NCBI GenBank assembly: GCA_002704665.1
Contig: PAHB01000051.1
Span: 1 to 13,076 of the forward strand
Reading direction: 5' to 3'
Length of the DNA: 13,076 bases
From: Pseudomonadota bacterium
GTDB taxonomy: Bacteria > Pseudomonadota > Gammaproteobacteria > Burkholderiales > Eutrophovitaceae
Numbering within the stretch: position 1 is the first letter of the stretch; each line of letters starts with the position of its first letter. The position numbers were made by a program, and so were the translations under genes. The notes under the pieces were generated by a model. It ran no database searches, had not been told where the DNA came from, and worked only from the letters and a program-made list of their open reading frames with translations. Below are positions 1-10,304 of this stretch, piece after piece.

Positions 1-782
1 AAACTATACAATTCAGTATCAAACTCACCTTTTGCAATCAACGATGAAATACCATCCAAACTCGATCCAATAACTCGCAGCCCAGACGACTGGATATCAT
101 TGAGATAATGCTTAACAATCTTTTGATTAGAGGGCTTGAAATGATGCACATCTCTAAAATAAATAACACCGCCAGTGTTAGCTCTTTTAGATTTCACTTT
201 CCAATTTTCTGGATAATCCGAATTAACTAGCTCGATCCACGGCTCTCCAGTGGGATGTAGTTCTTTTGCTATATCATTTGCTTGAAGCCCTGGCTCAGCC
301 AATATTAGGACAGAAGTTCTGTTGCTTTTCAATTTTTCAACTTGTGCTCTAAATCGCTGGACTTTTTTGGACCCTCCCACGAGGGACAACATACTCCGTA
401 TTTTTGTTTTTGTTTCTGTTTGTTTGTGTAGGGCCGAAGAAACTACGGTTAAGAGCTTTCTTACAGCAAATGGTTTCTCGAGAAAAGTATGCGCTCCTAT
501 CTTGGTGGCCTCAACCGCCGTGTCAATCGTGCCATGACCCGACATCATTATAACCGGCATAGAAAGTTGTCCTCGGGCTCCCCATTCTTTCAAGAGCGTA
601 ATGCCATCGGTATCCGGCATCCAAATATCCAATAGCACTAAATCTGGTCTTGTTTCTCGACGAATTTTGCGGGCATCTTCAGCATTGTTAGCTAGTAACA
701 CCTGGTACCCTTCGTCCGTGAGTATTTCCGATAATAACTCTCTAATACCACCTTCATCATCAACTACTAATATTTGCTTCAT
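1..782 (-). CDS. NtrX-like response regulator with intact receiver and degenerate AAA+ domain (3' end cut by window edge)
   Basis: This is the response regulator expected to receive phosphate from the NtrY-like kinase encoded just upstream. About 260 residues are visible with no stop before the left edge. Residues 1-120 are a canonical receiver: acidic pocket D8/D9, phosphoacceptor D52 (LVLLDIWMPD), S81 (MMSGHG) and K103 (LEKPF). After a linker, residues about 155-260 align by eye with a sigma54-activator AAA+ domain but are decayed. The P-loop position reads AEPGLQAND, with alanine for the lysine. The Walker B position reads GGVIYFRDV instead of GGTLFLDEI. The segment between them is about 20 residues too short and has no GAFTGA-like loop. 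The arginine-finger position reads GEFDTELY. The ATG overlaps the kinase stop as ATGA, so translation is probably coupled. The output domain (an HTH of Fis type would be expected) lies outside the window. The receiver call is firm; a DNA-binding role is inferred. Confidence 0.88.
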   Translation of the reverse strand, partial: MKQILVVDDEGGIRELLSEILTDEGYQVLLANNAEDARKIRRETRPDLVLLDIWMPDTDGITLLKEWGARGQLSMPVIMMSGHGTIDTAVEATKIGAHTFLEKPFAVRKLLTVVSSALHKQTETKTKIRSMLSLVGGSKKVQRFRAQVEKLKSNRTSVLILAEPGLQANDIAKELHPTGEPWIELVNSDYPENWKVKSKRANTGGVIYFRDVHHFKPSNQKIVKHYLNDIQSSGLRVIGSSLDGISSLIAKGEFDTELYS

Positions 783-2962
783 CCTAGGCTATTCTCTTGG
801 GTTTTAATCTTTGTTGGCAAATTGATCTCTATAATCGCACCGGAATGTTTGGCATTTGTAATGTTAATTTTACCGTCGTGTTCTTCCACTATTTTTTTTA
901 CTATAGCCAAGCCTAGTCCAGTACCCTTGGATTTAGTAGTAATATAAGGCTCAAAAGCTCGCGACAGAAGTTCAGGCGGAAATCCGTCCCCGTTATCACG
1001 AACAATTAGTTTAACATTTGAATCCATGAGGTCCGACCTTATATAAATTTCAGGATTTGCAGTATTTTCTACCGCTTGCTCCGCATTTTGTAATAGGTTA
1101 TGTATTAATTGTCTCAGTTTTGTAATATCACCTGACATCATCAACGCTTTATCCGAAATATGTAAATTAAATTGCAGCTTTTGGAAATCATAAAGATCTA
1201 GCACTTCCCGAATAAGAGAATTAAGGTCTAAAGTTTTAAATATGGGTGCAGGTGACCGCGCATATTGGCTGAACTCATCAACCATACCCTTCAGCTCGGT
1301 AACTTGGTTGACAATCGTAGAGGTGGCTCGATTGAGAAAGCTTCTCGATTCTGAGCCTACCTTGTCATGCAAACCGATTTGTAATCTTTCTGCAGATAAT
1401 TGAATGGGGGTCAAAGGGTTTTTAATTTCGTGGGCAAGCCGCCTAGCCACCTCACTCCAAGCTGCATCGCGCTGTGCTCGTAACAAATGAGTAATATCGT
1501 CAAAAACCACAACATAGCCAGCAGCTATTTCAGAAAAAAGTTGCGAACCTCTCAATAGCAAAACTTGCTGTCCCCCATCTGTTTCTAACTCAATTTGTTT
1601 TTCCCAAGGAGAAGACGAGGATTTTCTAAAACTTTCGCGTGCGGCAGCTACTACTGGTGCAAGCCACAGCGAACTTGGTCCCGACTCCTCTGGAGATTTT
1701 TCAACTTTGCTGTCTATATAGCCTGCGCCTAATATTTTTCTGGCGCTTCTGTTAGCGGATTGCATTGCAAAATCCTCATCGAAAGCTATAACGCCGGCAG
1801 ATAGGTTCGCTAATACGCTCTCTAAGTAACCTTTGGCTTGGCTTAATTGTGTTTGGTGTGTTTCAGCGGTAAGCTGTGCCTCTGCAAGTTGTTGAGTCAT
1901 CGAATTAAAAGAACTCGTCAGCATGCTAAGCTCGTCCCTCCCAGCCACTGGTGAGCGTTTACTAAAATCTCCCTGAGCTACCGCTTTTGTACCGGCAGCA
2001 AGAAATCCGAGAGGAGATGAAAGTTTCTCACTAAACAAAACCGCTAATAACAAAGCCGAAAGCAAAGCCAACCCTAAAGCAACTGTTAACGCTAACGTAT
2101 ACAGCCTTTTAAGCCCTTCTCGTGAAAGCGATAGTTTCTGGTAATCTCCGTACATTTGTTCAACCATTGCAGCATCCCGTGCTAGTTGATCTGGTACGGG
2201 CTGTATCAACTGAAGAACCTCCATCATACCCATCGCATCATTTAACGGTACAGCTGCCCTTAGCCGAAGACTGTACTCACCCGTCTGCTCAATTACCGCA
2301 TAATTTTGTTGCCGCCTTACTTTACTCAAAACAGATGGCGCCAACATTTGTGGCAATAGGCTTGCTGGGTCAGAGCTAGAGAAAGATACAATAGCTCCAT
2401 CCGCATCTATTAAAGCTGCTTCATAAATTCCTGCCTCTTCTCGCAAATCATGCAACATTGAAATTTGCTCTTTAGTTGTTTTTTCTGTCAGATTCAGCGC
2501 CATAGTATTTGCCGCCCTTTGGAGTTCCGAAAGACTGGCGTCTAGGTTTAATCTTCCCAAGCTCAAACCGCCCTCAAGTGCTTTATCGACCCTGACATCA
2601 AACCAGGACTCTATTGAGCCTACCAAGAATTGCACCGATACAGAATAAATCAGAGCACCTGGTAGAACAGCAACCAAAGAAAAAAGAAGTACTAATCGCA
2701 AAGTTAATTTAGCGCCAAAAACTCTGGCTTTGAGCCGTCGCCTTACTCTGAGAAGCTGATATCCAACCAACAGAAGAAGAATTACCACCATTGCCACCCC
2801 TAGTCCCAGAAGTAAAGGCAAATCTTTCGCGAAAAGGGCGGTATTCGAACTCGCAGAAGATAGTAGATATAGCATTACTCCTCCGAGAACAAGAGTAATT
2901 ATGATCAAATACCTCATGCCTTTTGTTTGAAGTAATCTGATTAAATTATTATTATTTTTCAC
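779..2962 (-). CDS. ntrY: NtrY-like membrane sensor histidine kinase
   Basis: This inner-membrane kinase autophosphorylates a histidine and passes the phosphate to the adjacent receiver. With the GTG start chosen here it has 727 residues. Hydrophobic segments lie at about 20-36, 47-71, 88-114 and 288-311. The extracytoplasmic sensor region lies between the last two. A HAMP domain follows at about 310-362 and a PAS-like domain at about 377-492. The HisKA dimerisation helix carries H511 in ARRLAHEIKNPLTPIQLS. The HATPase domain has the N-box asparagine N626 (LLQNAEQA), the G1 box DNGDGFP (656-662) and the G2 box GTGLGLAI (680-687). The catalytic residues are intact, so it should be active. Start: the GTG overlaps the preceding gene's stop as GTGA, which suggests coupling. 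An in-frame ATG at 2917, just before the first membrane segment, and a TTG at 2986 are alternatives. NtrY/NtrX is a family name based on architecture; the signal sensed here (nitrogen, redox or envelope) is not known. Confidence 0.9.
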   Translation of the reverse strand: MKNNNNLIRLLQTKGMRYLIIITLVLGGVMLYLLSSASSNTALFAKDLPLLLGLGVAMVVILLLLVGYQLLRVRRRLKARVFGAKLTLRLVLLFSLVAVLPGALIYSVSVQFLVGSIESWFDVRVDKALEGGLSLGRLNLDASLSELQRAANTMALNLTEKTTKEQISMLHDLREEAGIYEAALIDADGAIVSFSSSDPASLLPQMLAPSVLSKVRRQQNYAVIEQTGEYSLRLRAAVPLNDAMGMMEVLQLIQPVPDQLARDAAMVEQMYGDYQKLSLSREGLKRLYTLALTVALGLALLSALLLAVLFSEKLSSPLGFLAAGTKAVAQGDFSKRSPVAGRDELSMLTSSFNSMTQQLAEAQLTAETHQTQLSQAKGYLESVLANLSAGVIAFDEDFAMQSANRSARKILGAGYIDSKVEKSPEESGPSSLWLAPVVAAARESFRKSSSSPWEKQIELETDGGQQVLLLRGSQLFSEIAAGYVVVFDDITHLLRAQRDAAWSEVARRLAHEIKNPLTPIQLSAERLQIGLHDKVGSESRSFLNRATSTIVNQVTELKGMVDEFSQYARSPAPIFKTLDLNSLIREVLDLYDFQKLQFNLHISDKALMMSGDITKLRQLIHNLLQNAEQAVENTANPEIYIRSDLMDSNVKLIVRDNGDGFPPELLSRAFEPYITTKSKGTGLGLAIVKKIVEEHDGKINITNAKHSGAIIEINLPTKIKTQENSLG

Positions 2963-3531
2963 TTTACCACATTCCAAGAAAACCAATTAGAATCAAGATT
3001 CCAATCACTTGAACCAATTGCGTTAATCTGAAAGGGTTTAGGTAGACGGGTTTTATCTAAACGCATACGTAGTCGTGCAATATATCGTTTTCCCTCTTTT
3101 AAATGGTAATGTCCAATAACTCTCGGTCTGCCAACTTTTCCTAAAACCGCTAACGCATCTTGTAAATTATCAAAGCTTTGATGTAGACCACCATAGGTTA
3201 ATCGATAGTTTCGAGTTAATGCGTTAAAGCTCAACCCATAAGATTGCGAATATCTAACTAGGTTGGTATTCCAAAGATAAAATGTGTACCAACGCTTGCT
3301 GCCTAACTCAAAATCCAACACAAAATGGAGGGCAACGCCTTTTTGTAGAGCCTCCTCTAAAATTCCACTCAAATTAATAGTCAATGAAGCTGACAAATAG
3401 TAATCTTCATTGACTTTTTTCACCTCGGCTTCCTGAACATTAATTTCTTGACCAAATGTCAAATTACCCAATGGTGCTAATATGTAAATCAACAAAAATG
3501 TTATTCTTAACAAAATTTCATTTTTTTTCAT
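2959..3531 (-). CDS. DUF4390 family exported protein
   Basis: This 190-residue protein has a lysine-led N-terminus (MKKNE) and a hydrophobic stretch at about 8-26, as in a signal peptide or membrane anchor, so it is probably periplasmic. The rest matches from memory the DUF4390 family, which is typically encoded just before NtrY-type kinases in betaproteobacteria. Recognisable parts are YYLSASLTINLSGILEEAL, then GVALHFVLDFEL, a KRWYTFYLW segment, ALTRNYRLTYGGLHQSF and a short DALAVLGKVG helix. No catalytic motif is visible and the molecular function is not established. The stop overlaps the kinase start, so the two are probably translated together. This suggests, without proving, a link to the kinase sensor domain. 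The gap to fmt is 43 bases with no clear ribosome binding site or promoter. Confidence 0.85.
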   Translation of the reverse strand: MKKNEILLRITFLLIYILAPLGNLTFGQEINVQEAEVKKVNEDYYLSASLTINLSGILEEALQKGVALHFVLDFELGSKRWYTFYLWNTNLVRYSQSYGLSFNALTRNYRLTYGGLHQSFDNLQDALAVLGKVGRPRVIGHYHLKEGKRYIARLRMRLDKTRLPKPFQINAIGSSDWNLDSNWFSWNVVK

Positions 3532-3574
3532 GGAAATTGCGGTAGGATCCTGGCATCGTCACATTAAAATTTAT

Positions 3575-4528
3575 TTAATCACCCATTATTTGACCATTAA
3601 TTAATCTAAAGCCTAAAGTAAAATCTCTTGCTTTCATTCTCCTTTTTCCTGAAAGCTGTAATTCCTCAATTTGAAGCGCATTTTGACCGCACGTTACAAC
3701 CAAGGTCTTGTCCTCTTTTACTAATACGGTTCCCGGAATTGCAGCTGGACTGCTGTCCACCTCAATAGCATGCCAAATTTTTAAATTGGTTTTATTCAAA
3801 GACGTATAGGCTCCAGGTTGGGGAGAGAAAGCCCTTATAAACCGTTCCACAGCAAAGGCCGGCTCGGCCCAATCAATTTTGGTCTCCGTTTTGATTAGCT
3901 TCGGAGCATAGGTTACACCAAAACCACTCTGAACCCGAGGTTTTATAGCTTTACTTTTTATAAGATTCAGAGCTTTAACAATTGCTTTACCACCTTTTTG
4001 CCTCAAACGACTTTCAAGCGAACCAGCGGTATCCGAGGATAATATTTTCTCCTTCTCGGTTAAATAAATTGGCCCAGTATCTAATCCTTCGTCCATCTGC
4101 ATAATACATATTCCTGTTTCCTGATCCCCTGCAAGTATCGCCCTCTGTATAGGCGCTGCTCCCCTCCAGCGGGGTAACAAAGAAGCGTGAATATTTATAC
4201 ACTTATTTTTAAATATTTCTAGTATGCTTTTCGGTATTATCAAACCGTAGGCTGCAACAATCAGATATTCGGCTTCGACAGACCTGAGTTTCTGCTCCAC
4301 TTCTTGACTTGTTAATGTTTGAGGCTGATAAACAGGTATTTCAAACTTATTTGCCAACATCTTTACTCTGCTTTGTCGTTTCACATAGCCCCTTCCAGAG
4401 GGCCTGTCCGGCTGAGTTAATACCAGAGAAACTGGGTAATCATTACTTATCAGATCCAACAAGGCCGATTCAGCAAAATCAGGTGTCCCTGCAAAAATTA
4501 GTCTAGGGAGATGATTATGATTGATCAT
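3575..4528 (-). CDS. fmt: Methionyl-tRNA formyltransferase
   Basis: This cytoplasmic enzyme transfers a formyl group from 10-formyltetrahydrofolate to Met-tRNA(fMet), making the initiator used in bacterial translation. It has 317 residues, close to the E. coli length of 315. The N-terminal Rossmann-type catalytic domain has GTPDFA (14-19) and the basic loop DRPSGRGYVKRQS (41-53), which in this family contacts the tRNA acceptor arm. The active-site run NIHASLLPRWRG (112-123) supplies N112 and H114, and MDEGLDTG (145-152) supplies D150. The C-terminal OB-like domain follows from about residue 205. All catalytic residues are present. The ATG lies inside the end of def, a 14-base overlap in another frame, preceded by GGTGAG as ribosome binding site. 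Such overlap is usual for the def-fmt pair. Confidence 0.97.
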   Translation of the reverse strand: MINHNHLPRLIFAGTPDFAESALLDLISNDYPVSLVLTQPDRPSGRGYVKRQSRVKMLANKFEIPVYQPQTLTSQEVEQKLRSVEAEYLIVAAYGLIIPKSILEIFKNKCINIHASLLPRWRGAAPIQRAILAGDQETGICIMQMDEGLDTGPIYLTEKEKILSSDTAGSLESRLRQKGGKAIVKALNLIKSKAIKPRVQSGFGVTYAPKLIKTETKIDWAEPAFAVERFIRAFSPQPGAYTSLNKTNLKIWHAIEVDSSPAAIPGTVLVKEDKTLVVTCGQNALQIEELQLSGKRRMKARDFTLGFRLINGQIMGD

Positions 4529-5030
4529 AACTCACCACCCGATCCAATTTGGCAAGTCTTTTCGCAATCCGATCCCTCTTAAGCCTAGATAAGTAATCGA
4601 CAAAAACTACGCCTTTTAGGTGATCTATTTCGTGCTGAATACAAACTGCAAGGATCTCGGTCGCTTCGATATGTTTTTTCACCCCTCTTAAATTTAAAGT
4701 TTCAATTTTAATATATTCAGCCCGAGATACGGTGGCAACTATGTCAGGAACACTCAGGCATCCTTCCTCGACTTCTACCCTACCTTTTTTTTCAATAATC
4801 TTTGGGTTAATTAAAGTGTAAAGGCAATCCTTTTTGGGAGATACATCAACCACTATCATTTGTTTATGTACATCTATCTGTGTAGCCGCCAGTCCGATTC
4901 CATTGGATTTATACATTGTGTCAGCCATATCTTCGGACAAAATTTTAACATCTTCATTAAAAATTTTGATTTCCTCGGCAATTTTTCGGAGTCGCGGGTT
5001 TGGATATTTTATAATTGTTCGCAGTGCCAT
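4515..5030 (-). CDS. def: Peptide deformylase
   Basis: This metalloenzyme removes the N-formyl group from nascent proteins and so acts directly after Fmt. It has 171 residues, normal for the family. All three metal-site motifs are intact: GIGLAATQ at 44-51, EGCLS at 89-93 with ligand C91, and QHEIDHL at 132-138 with ligands H133 and H137 and catalytic E134. The N-terminus MALRTIIKYPNPRLR is typical. The tail after about residue 147 is rich in lysine and arginine. It is the first gene of the leftward run and overlaps fmt by 14 bases. No strong Shine-Dalgarno sequence precedes the ATG, only an A-rich AAAGAAA. Its promoter should lie in the divergent spacer shared with topA. Confidence 0.97.
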   Translation of the reverse strand: MALRTIIKYPNPRLRKIAEEIKIFNEDVKILSEDMADTMYKSNGIGLAATQIDVHKQMIVVDVSPKKDCLYTLINPKIIEKKGRVEVEEGCLSVPDIVATVSRAEYIKIETLNLRGVKKHIEATEILAVCIQHEIDHLKGVVFVDYLSRLKRDRIAKRLAKLDRVVSYDQS

Positions 5031-5221
5031 TTTCTTTATGATTTATAAAAGGTCATTAGATTATCAAAATATCAAACATCTCGTAAAAATATTACAAAAA
5101 AATAAGAAAAATTTCATATTAGCCTATTAGTTAAGCGCCAATAACTTGACGAACTAGGGGTGTTTAGGAGATGCTTATTTTCAATCATTTTTTTTGCGAT
5201 ATTAATTTTTTGCCACTTTAA

Positions 5222-5234
5222 GACATAATCTGTC
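5222..5234. repeat. Inverted repeat GACA-N5-TGTC upstream of topA
   Basis: GACA and TGTC are separated by TAATC, and the element is flanked by direct copies of CTTTAA (5216-5221 and 5235-5240). It lies where the -35 region of the topA promoter candidate would be, so it could be an operator. No known regulator is recognised. Confidence 0.3.
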
Positions 5235-5254
5235 CTTTAAACAACAGATATCCC

Positions 5255-5260
5255 TATAAT
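5255..5260 (+). promoter_or_regulatory. Candidate -10 element of topA
   Basis: A perfect TATAAT lies about 20 bases before the topA ATG, predicting transcription starting near 5267 and a very short leader. No good -35 hexamer is seen at 16-18 bases upstream, and there is no extended TG. The ATG also lacks a Shine-Dalgarno sequence (AAAGCGT precedes it). An activator or regulated supercoiling-sensitive promoter would fit, but that is inference. Confidence 0.4.
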
Positions 5261-5279
5261 TAATGCAATCCCAAAGCGT

Positions 5280-7877
5280 ATGCCAGATCATTTATTAATT
5301 GTCGAATCACCCTCTAAAGCCAGCACATTAAAAAAATTTTTGGGCGAAAATTTCCAAATCTTAGCCTCATACGGTCATGTCCGTGACCTCGAGGCTAAAG
5401 AGGGTGCTGTCGACCCAGAAATAAACTTTGGCATGAGATACAAACTGATAGAGAGAAACAAAAAGCACTTAAAGACAATACTAGATGCAGCCAAAAAATC
5501 AGACATCATTTATTTAGCTACAGACCCGGATAGAGAGGGTGAGGCCATCGCTTGGCATCTTTCCGAAATTTTTGCTGAGAAAAAAATTCTTCCTAAAACC
5601 CGTTTGTGTCGCGTGGTATTTTACGAGATAACGAAAACAGCTGTTACTTCTGCCGTCAAGAATCCAAGAGAAGTTTCCATGGATTTAGTAAATGCTCAGC
5701 AAGCACGTCGAGCTCTAGACCACCTCGTTGGTTTTAACTTATCTCCACTACTATGGAAAAAAGTTGGGCGTAATCTTTCAGCCGGAAGAGTTCAAAGCCC
5801 AGCCCTCAGACTTATAGTTGAAAGAGAGCAAGAAATTGAAAAGTTTGATAAAAAGGAGTACTGGACTATACACTTTAAAAGCCAAATAGAAGGTCTGGAA
5901 ATGTCTGCTAAACTGTCCAAACTCAATGGGCATAAACTGGAACAATTTGATATTCCAACGGAAAAACAACAAGAATCGGCATTAACAGAAATAACCAAAA
6001 ACACAAATTTGACGGTTACAGTTCATAATGTGGCTAAAAAACCGAGAACTAGACGACCTGCCGCCCCATTTACAACTTCGACGCTACAACAAGACGGGAT
6101 AAGGAAACTCGGATTTTCCGCAAGAGAAACCATGATGGTGGCACAACAACTATATGAAGGTATCGCGATTGATGATAACGATTCAATTGGATTAATTTCA
6201 TACATGCGAACAGATTCCGTCAATCTCTCAAACGATGCGATTAACGATATTAGGAATTTTATTAACAAAGAATTCTCAACAGAATACCTTCCGAATGAAC
6301 CCACAAACTATAAAGGAAAATCGAAAAATGCTCAGGAGGCCCACGAAGCGGTGCGTCCAACCTTAATTAGCAGGACCCCTGAATCTTTAAAACAATATTT
6401 GACACCCACACAATTTTCTCTTTACCAACTTATTTGGAGAAGAACGGTAGCATGTCAAATGACATCAGCAAAATACAACACCACAAGCATCGAATTTAGT
6501 GCACCAAACCCAGAAACGGTTTTTAGAGTAACTGGACAAACCCTTTTGTTCGACGGATACACAAAAGTATATACCGATAACCAAAATTCCGATGAAGAAA
6601 TATCCTTGCCGAATCTAAATGTTAATGACACCCTCACAGTGGAGAAATTTTATGGTGAACAACACTTCACACAACCTCCTCCACGTTTTGGAGAGGCGAG
6701 TTTAGTAAAAACTCTTGAGGAATTTGGGATCGGCCGGCCATCAACATACGCAACAATAATTACAACACTGCAAGATCGGGGCTACGCGATTCTGGAAAAA
6801 AAACGATTTACTCCAACCGATGTTGGAAGATTGGTAAATGGCTTTCTGTTATCCCATTTTGATCGTTATTTGGAATATGATTTCACTGCCAAGTTAGAAG
6901 AAGATTTAGACGCCATTTCTAACGGGGACCAAAATTGGACAAAAGTCATGACTGATTTTTGGAATAAGTTTGCTTTGGACTTAAAAAACAAGGACGAAGT
7001 AAAAAGAGGAATTCCCATACCCAACGCCTCACCTGGGGTGAGAACTTGGGAGGAGTTTTCGAAGCAAACTCCGTTTGACGGCAATGGAAAAGACCAAGAA
7101 TCAAACGTTAGGGTATTGCCTACAACGGCAGAAAAATGTCCTAAGTGCAATATAGGAACTCTTTTACTTCAAAACAGCGCTAGGGGGCTCTTTGTAGGAT
7201 GCAGTAATTATCCAGATTGTAAGTACACAGACCCTTTTGGCTCGGGACCGATTCTCAAAGATCCAATCGTTCTCGGTATGCATCCTGAAATGAAAACAAC
7301 TATTAAACTACTAGGAGGACCTTATGGACCTTACGTTCAATTGGGAGACGCTCAACCTGATTCCAAAAGAAAACCCAAAAGAGCCTCCTGGCCGAAGGAT
7401 ACGGGAATTCCAGATGCAAATGACAAAGATGCGCTTTCTCTCGCTGTCAAACTTTTATCGCTTCCCCGAAAGTTAGGATTGCACCCTGAAACAAAATTAG
7501 TTATTGAGACTTCCATTGGCCGATTTGGTCCTTACATTAAACACGACGGATCCTTCAAATCCATTCCCAAAGATGAAAATCCCTACGATATTTCTTTGAA
7601 TAGGGCAATTGAGTTGCTCTCTCAGCCTTCGACAGGAGGGCGGGGCGGGACAGCTATTGGGAAACACCCAGATGATAAAAAACCAGTTTCTCTACATAAG
7701 GGAAGGTATGGACCATATGTGAAACATGGAAAAGTTAACGCTACCGTACCAGATAAGTTTGAGCCAAGTGACGTAACTCTGGAAATAGCTCTCGACCTGC
7801 TCAAAGAAAAAATATCTAAAGGCGATACAAAAAAGCCAGCGAAGAAACGAACAAAAACGAGAAAGAAAAAAGCTTAA
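5280..7877 (+). CDS. topA: DNA topoisomerase I (type IA)
   Basis: This enzyme relaxes negative supercoils by cutting one strand through a 5'-phosphotyrosine link, opposing gyrase. It has 865 residues, the E. coli length. The N-terminal Toprim domain (about 2-115) has E9 in LLIVESPSKA and DPDRE at 82-86. The catalytic tyrosine is Y308 in ISYMRTDSVNLS, and core motifs such as SAGRVQSPALR (167-177), EAHEAVRPT and GIGRPSTYA follow. The C-terminus carries one four-cysteine zinc finger (C620, C623, C641, C647), not the three of E. coli. Three tandem repeats centred on GPYGPYV (680-686), GRFGPYI (747-753) and GRYGPYV (808-814) come next, then a lysine-rich tail from about 842 that probably binds DNA. 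The start fits the family N-terminus, though no ribosome binding site is visible. It is the only plus-strand gene here and converges on gyrB. Confidence 0.97.
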   Translation: MPDHLLIVESPSKASTLKKFLGENFQILASYGHVRDLEAKEGAVDPEINFGMRYKLIERNKKHLKTILDAAKKSDIIYLATDPDREGEAIAWHLSEIFAEKKILPKTRLCRVVFYEITKTAVTSAVKNPREVSMDLVNAQQARRALDHLVGFNLSPLLWKKVGRNLSAGRVQSPALRLIVEREQEIEKFDKKEYWTIHFKSQIEGLEMSAKLSKLNGHKLEQFDIPTEKQQESALTEITKNTNLTVTVHNVAKKPRTRRPAAPFTTSTLQQDGIRKLGFSARETMMVAQQLYEGIAIDDNDSIGLISYMRTDSVNLSNDAINDIRNFINKEFSTEYLPNEPTNYKGKSKNAQEAHEAVRPTLISRTPESLKQYLTPTQFSLYQLIWRRTVACQMTSAKYNTTSIEFSAPNPETVFRVTGQTLLFDGYTKVYTDNQNSDEEISLPNLNVNDTLTVEKFYGEQHFTQPPPRFGEASLVKTLEEFGIGRPSTYATIITTLQDRGYAILEKKRFTPTDVGRLVNGFLLSHFDRYLEYDFTAKLEEDLDAISNGDQNWTKVMTDFWNKFALDLKNKDEVKRGIPIPNASPGVRTWEEFSKQTPFDGNGKDQESNVRVLPTTAEKCPKCNIGTLLLQNSARGLFVGCSNYPDCKYTDPFGSGPILKDPIVLGMHPEMKTTIKLLGGPYGPYVQLGDAQPDSKRKPKRASWPKDTGIPDANDKDALSLAVKLLSLPRKLGLHPETKLVIETSIGRFGPYIKHDGSFKSIPKDENPYDISLNRAIELLSQPSTGGRGGTAIGKHPDDKKPVSLHKGRYGPYVKHGKVNATVPDKFEPSDVTLEIALDLLKEKISKGDTKKPAKKRTKTRKKKA

Positions 7878-7890
7878 ACTTCCAAGCTTT
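7869..7890. terminator. Bidirectional intrinsic terminator between topA and gyrB
   Basis: A perfect 7-bp stem AAAGCTT/AAGCTTT encloses an 8-base loop. It begins inside the last codons of topA and ends just before the gyrB stop at 7893-7895. Read leftward from gyrB it is followed by a strong T tract (TTTTTTCTTTC counted from the stem end). Read rightward from topA the tract is weaker (TTTATTTATAT). The stem is AT-rich, so efficiency may be modest, but its place between convergent genes supports the call. Confidence 0.65.
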
Positions 7891-7892
7891 AT

Positions 7893-10304
<2,412 letters not shown>

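Larger units (their letters stand above)
5031..5279. other. Divergent def/topA intergenic region
   Basis: This 249-base AT-rich spacer must hold the promoters for the leftward def run and the rightward topA gene. On the def side, AT-rich candidates on the minus strand are TATAAA (5042-5047) and GATAAT (5060-5065), with TTGATA-like hexamers at 5062-5067 and 5070-5075. None pairs at normal 16-18 base spacing, so no def promoter is called. The middle (about 5100-5210) includes a run of eight or more Ts (around 5188-5194) and a TTGACG hexamer at 5146-5151 without a matching -10. No convincing small gene or RNA was seen. In many betaproteobacteria, as recalled, lysM-, dprA- and smg-type genes sit between def and topA; none remains here. 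Confidence 0.6.

Noticed and set aside
322..807. Plus-strand frames over the NtrX/NtrY junction
   Set aside because: The opposite strand translates into a perfect receiver domain with all phosphorylation residues, so these are shadows.
4834..5130. Plus-strand open frame of 98 codons starting inside def and reaching into the def-topA gap
   Set aside because: Most of it is antisense to conserved def motifs, and the part in the gap is low-complexity AT-rich sequence with no family resemblance.
5146..5174. TTGACG as a -35 element for topA
   Set aside because: No acceptable -10 hexamer lies 16-19 bases downstream.
5171..5221. Possible 16-codon leader peptide (ATG at 5171 after AGGAG) upstream of topA
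   Set aside because: AGGAG directly abuts the ATG with no spacer, there is no promoter pairing upstream, and the sequence is T-rich and featureless.
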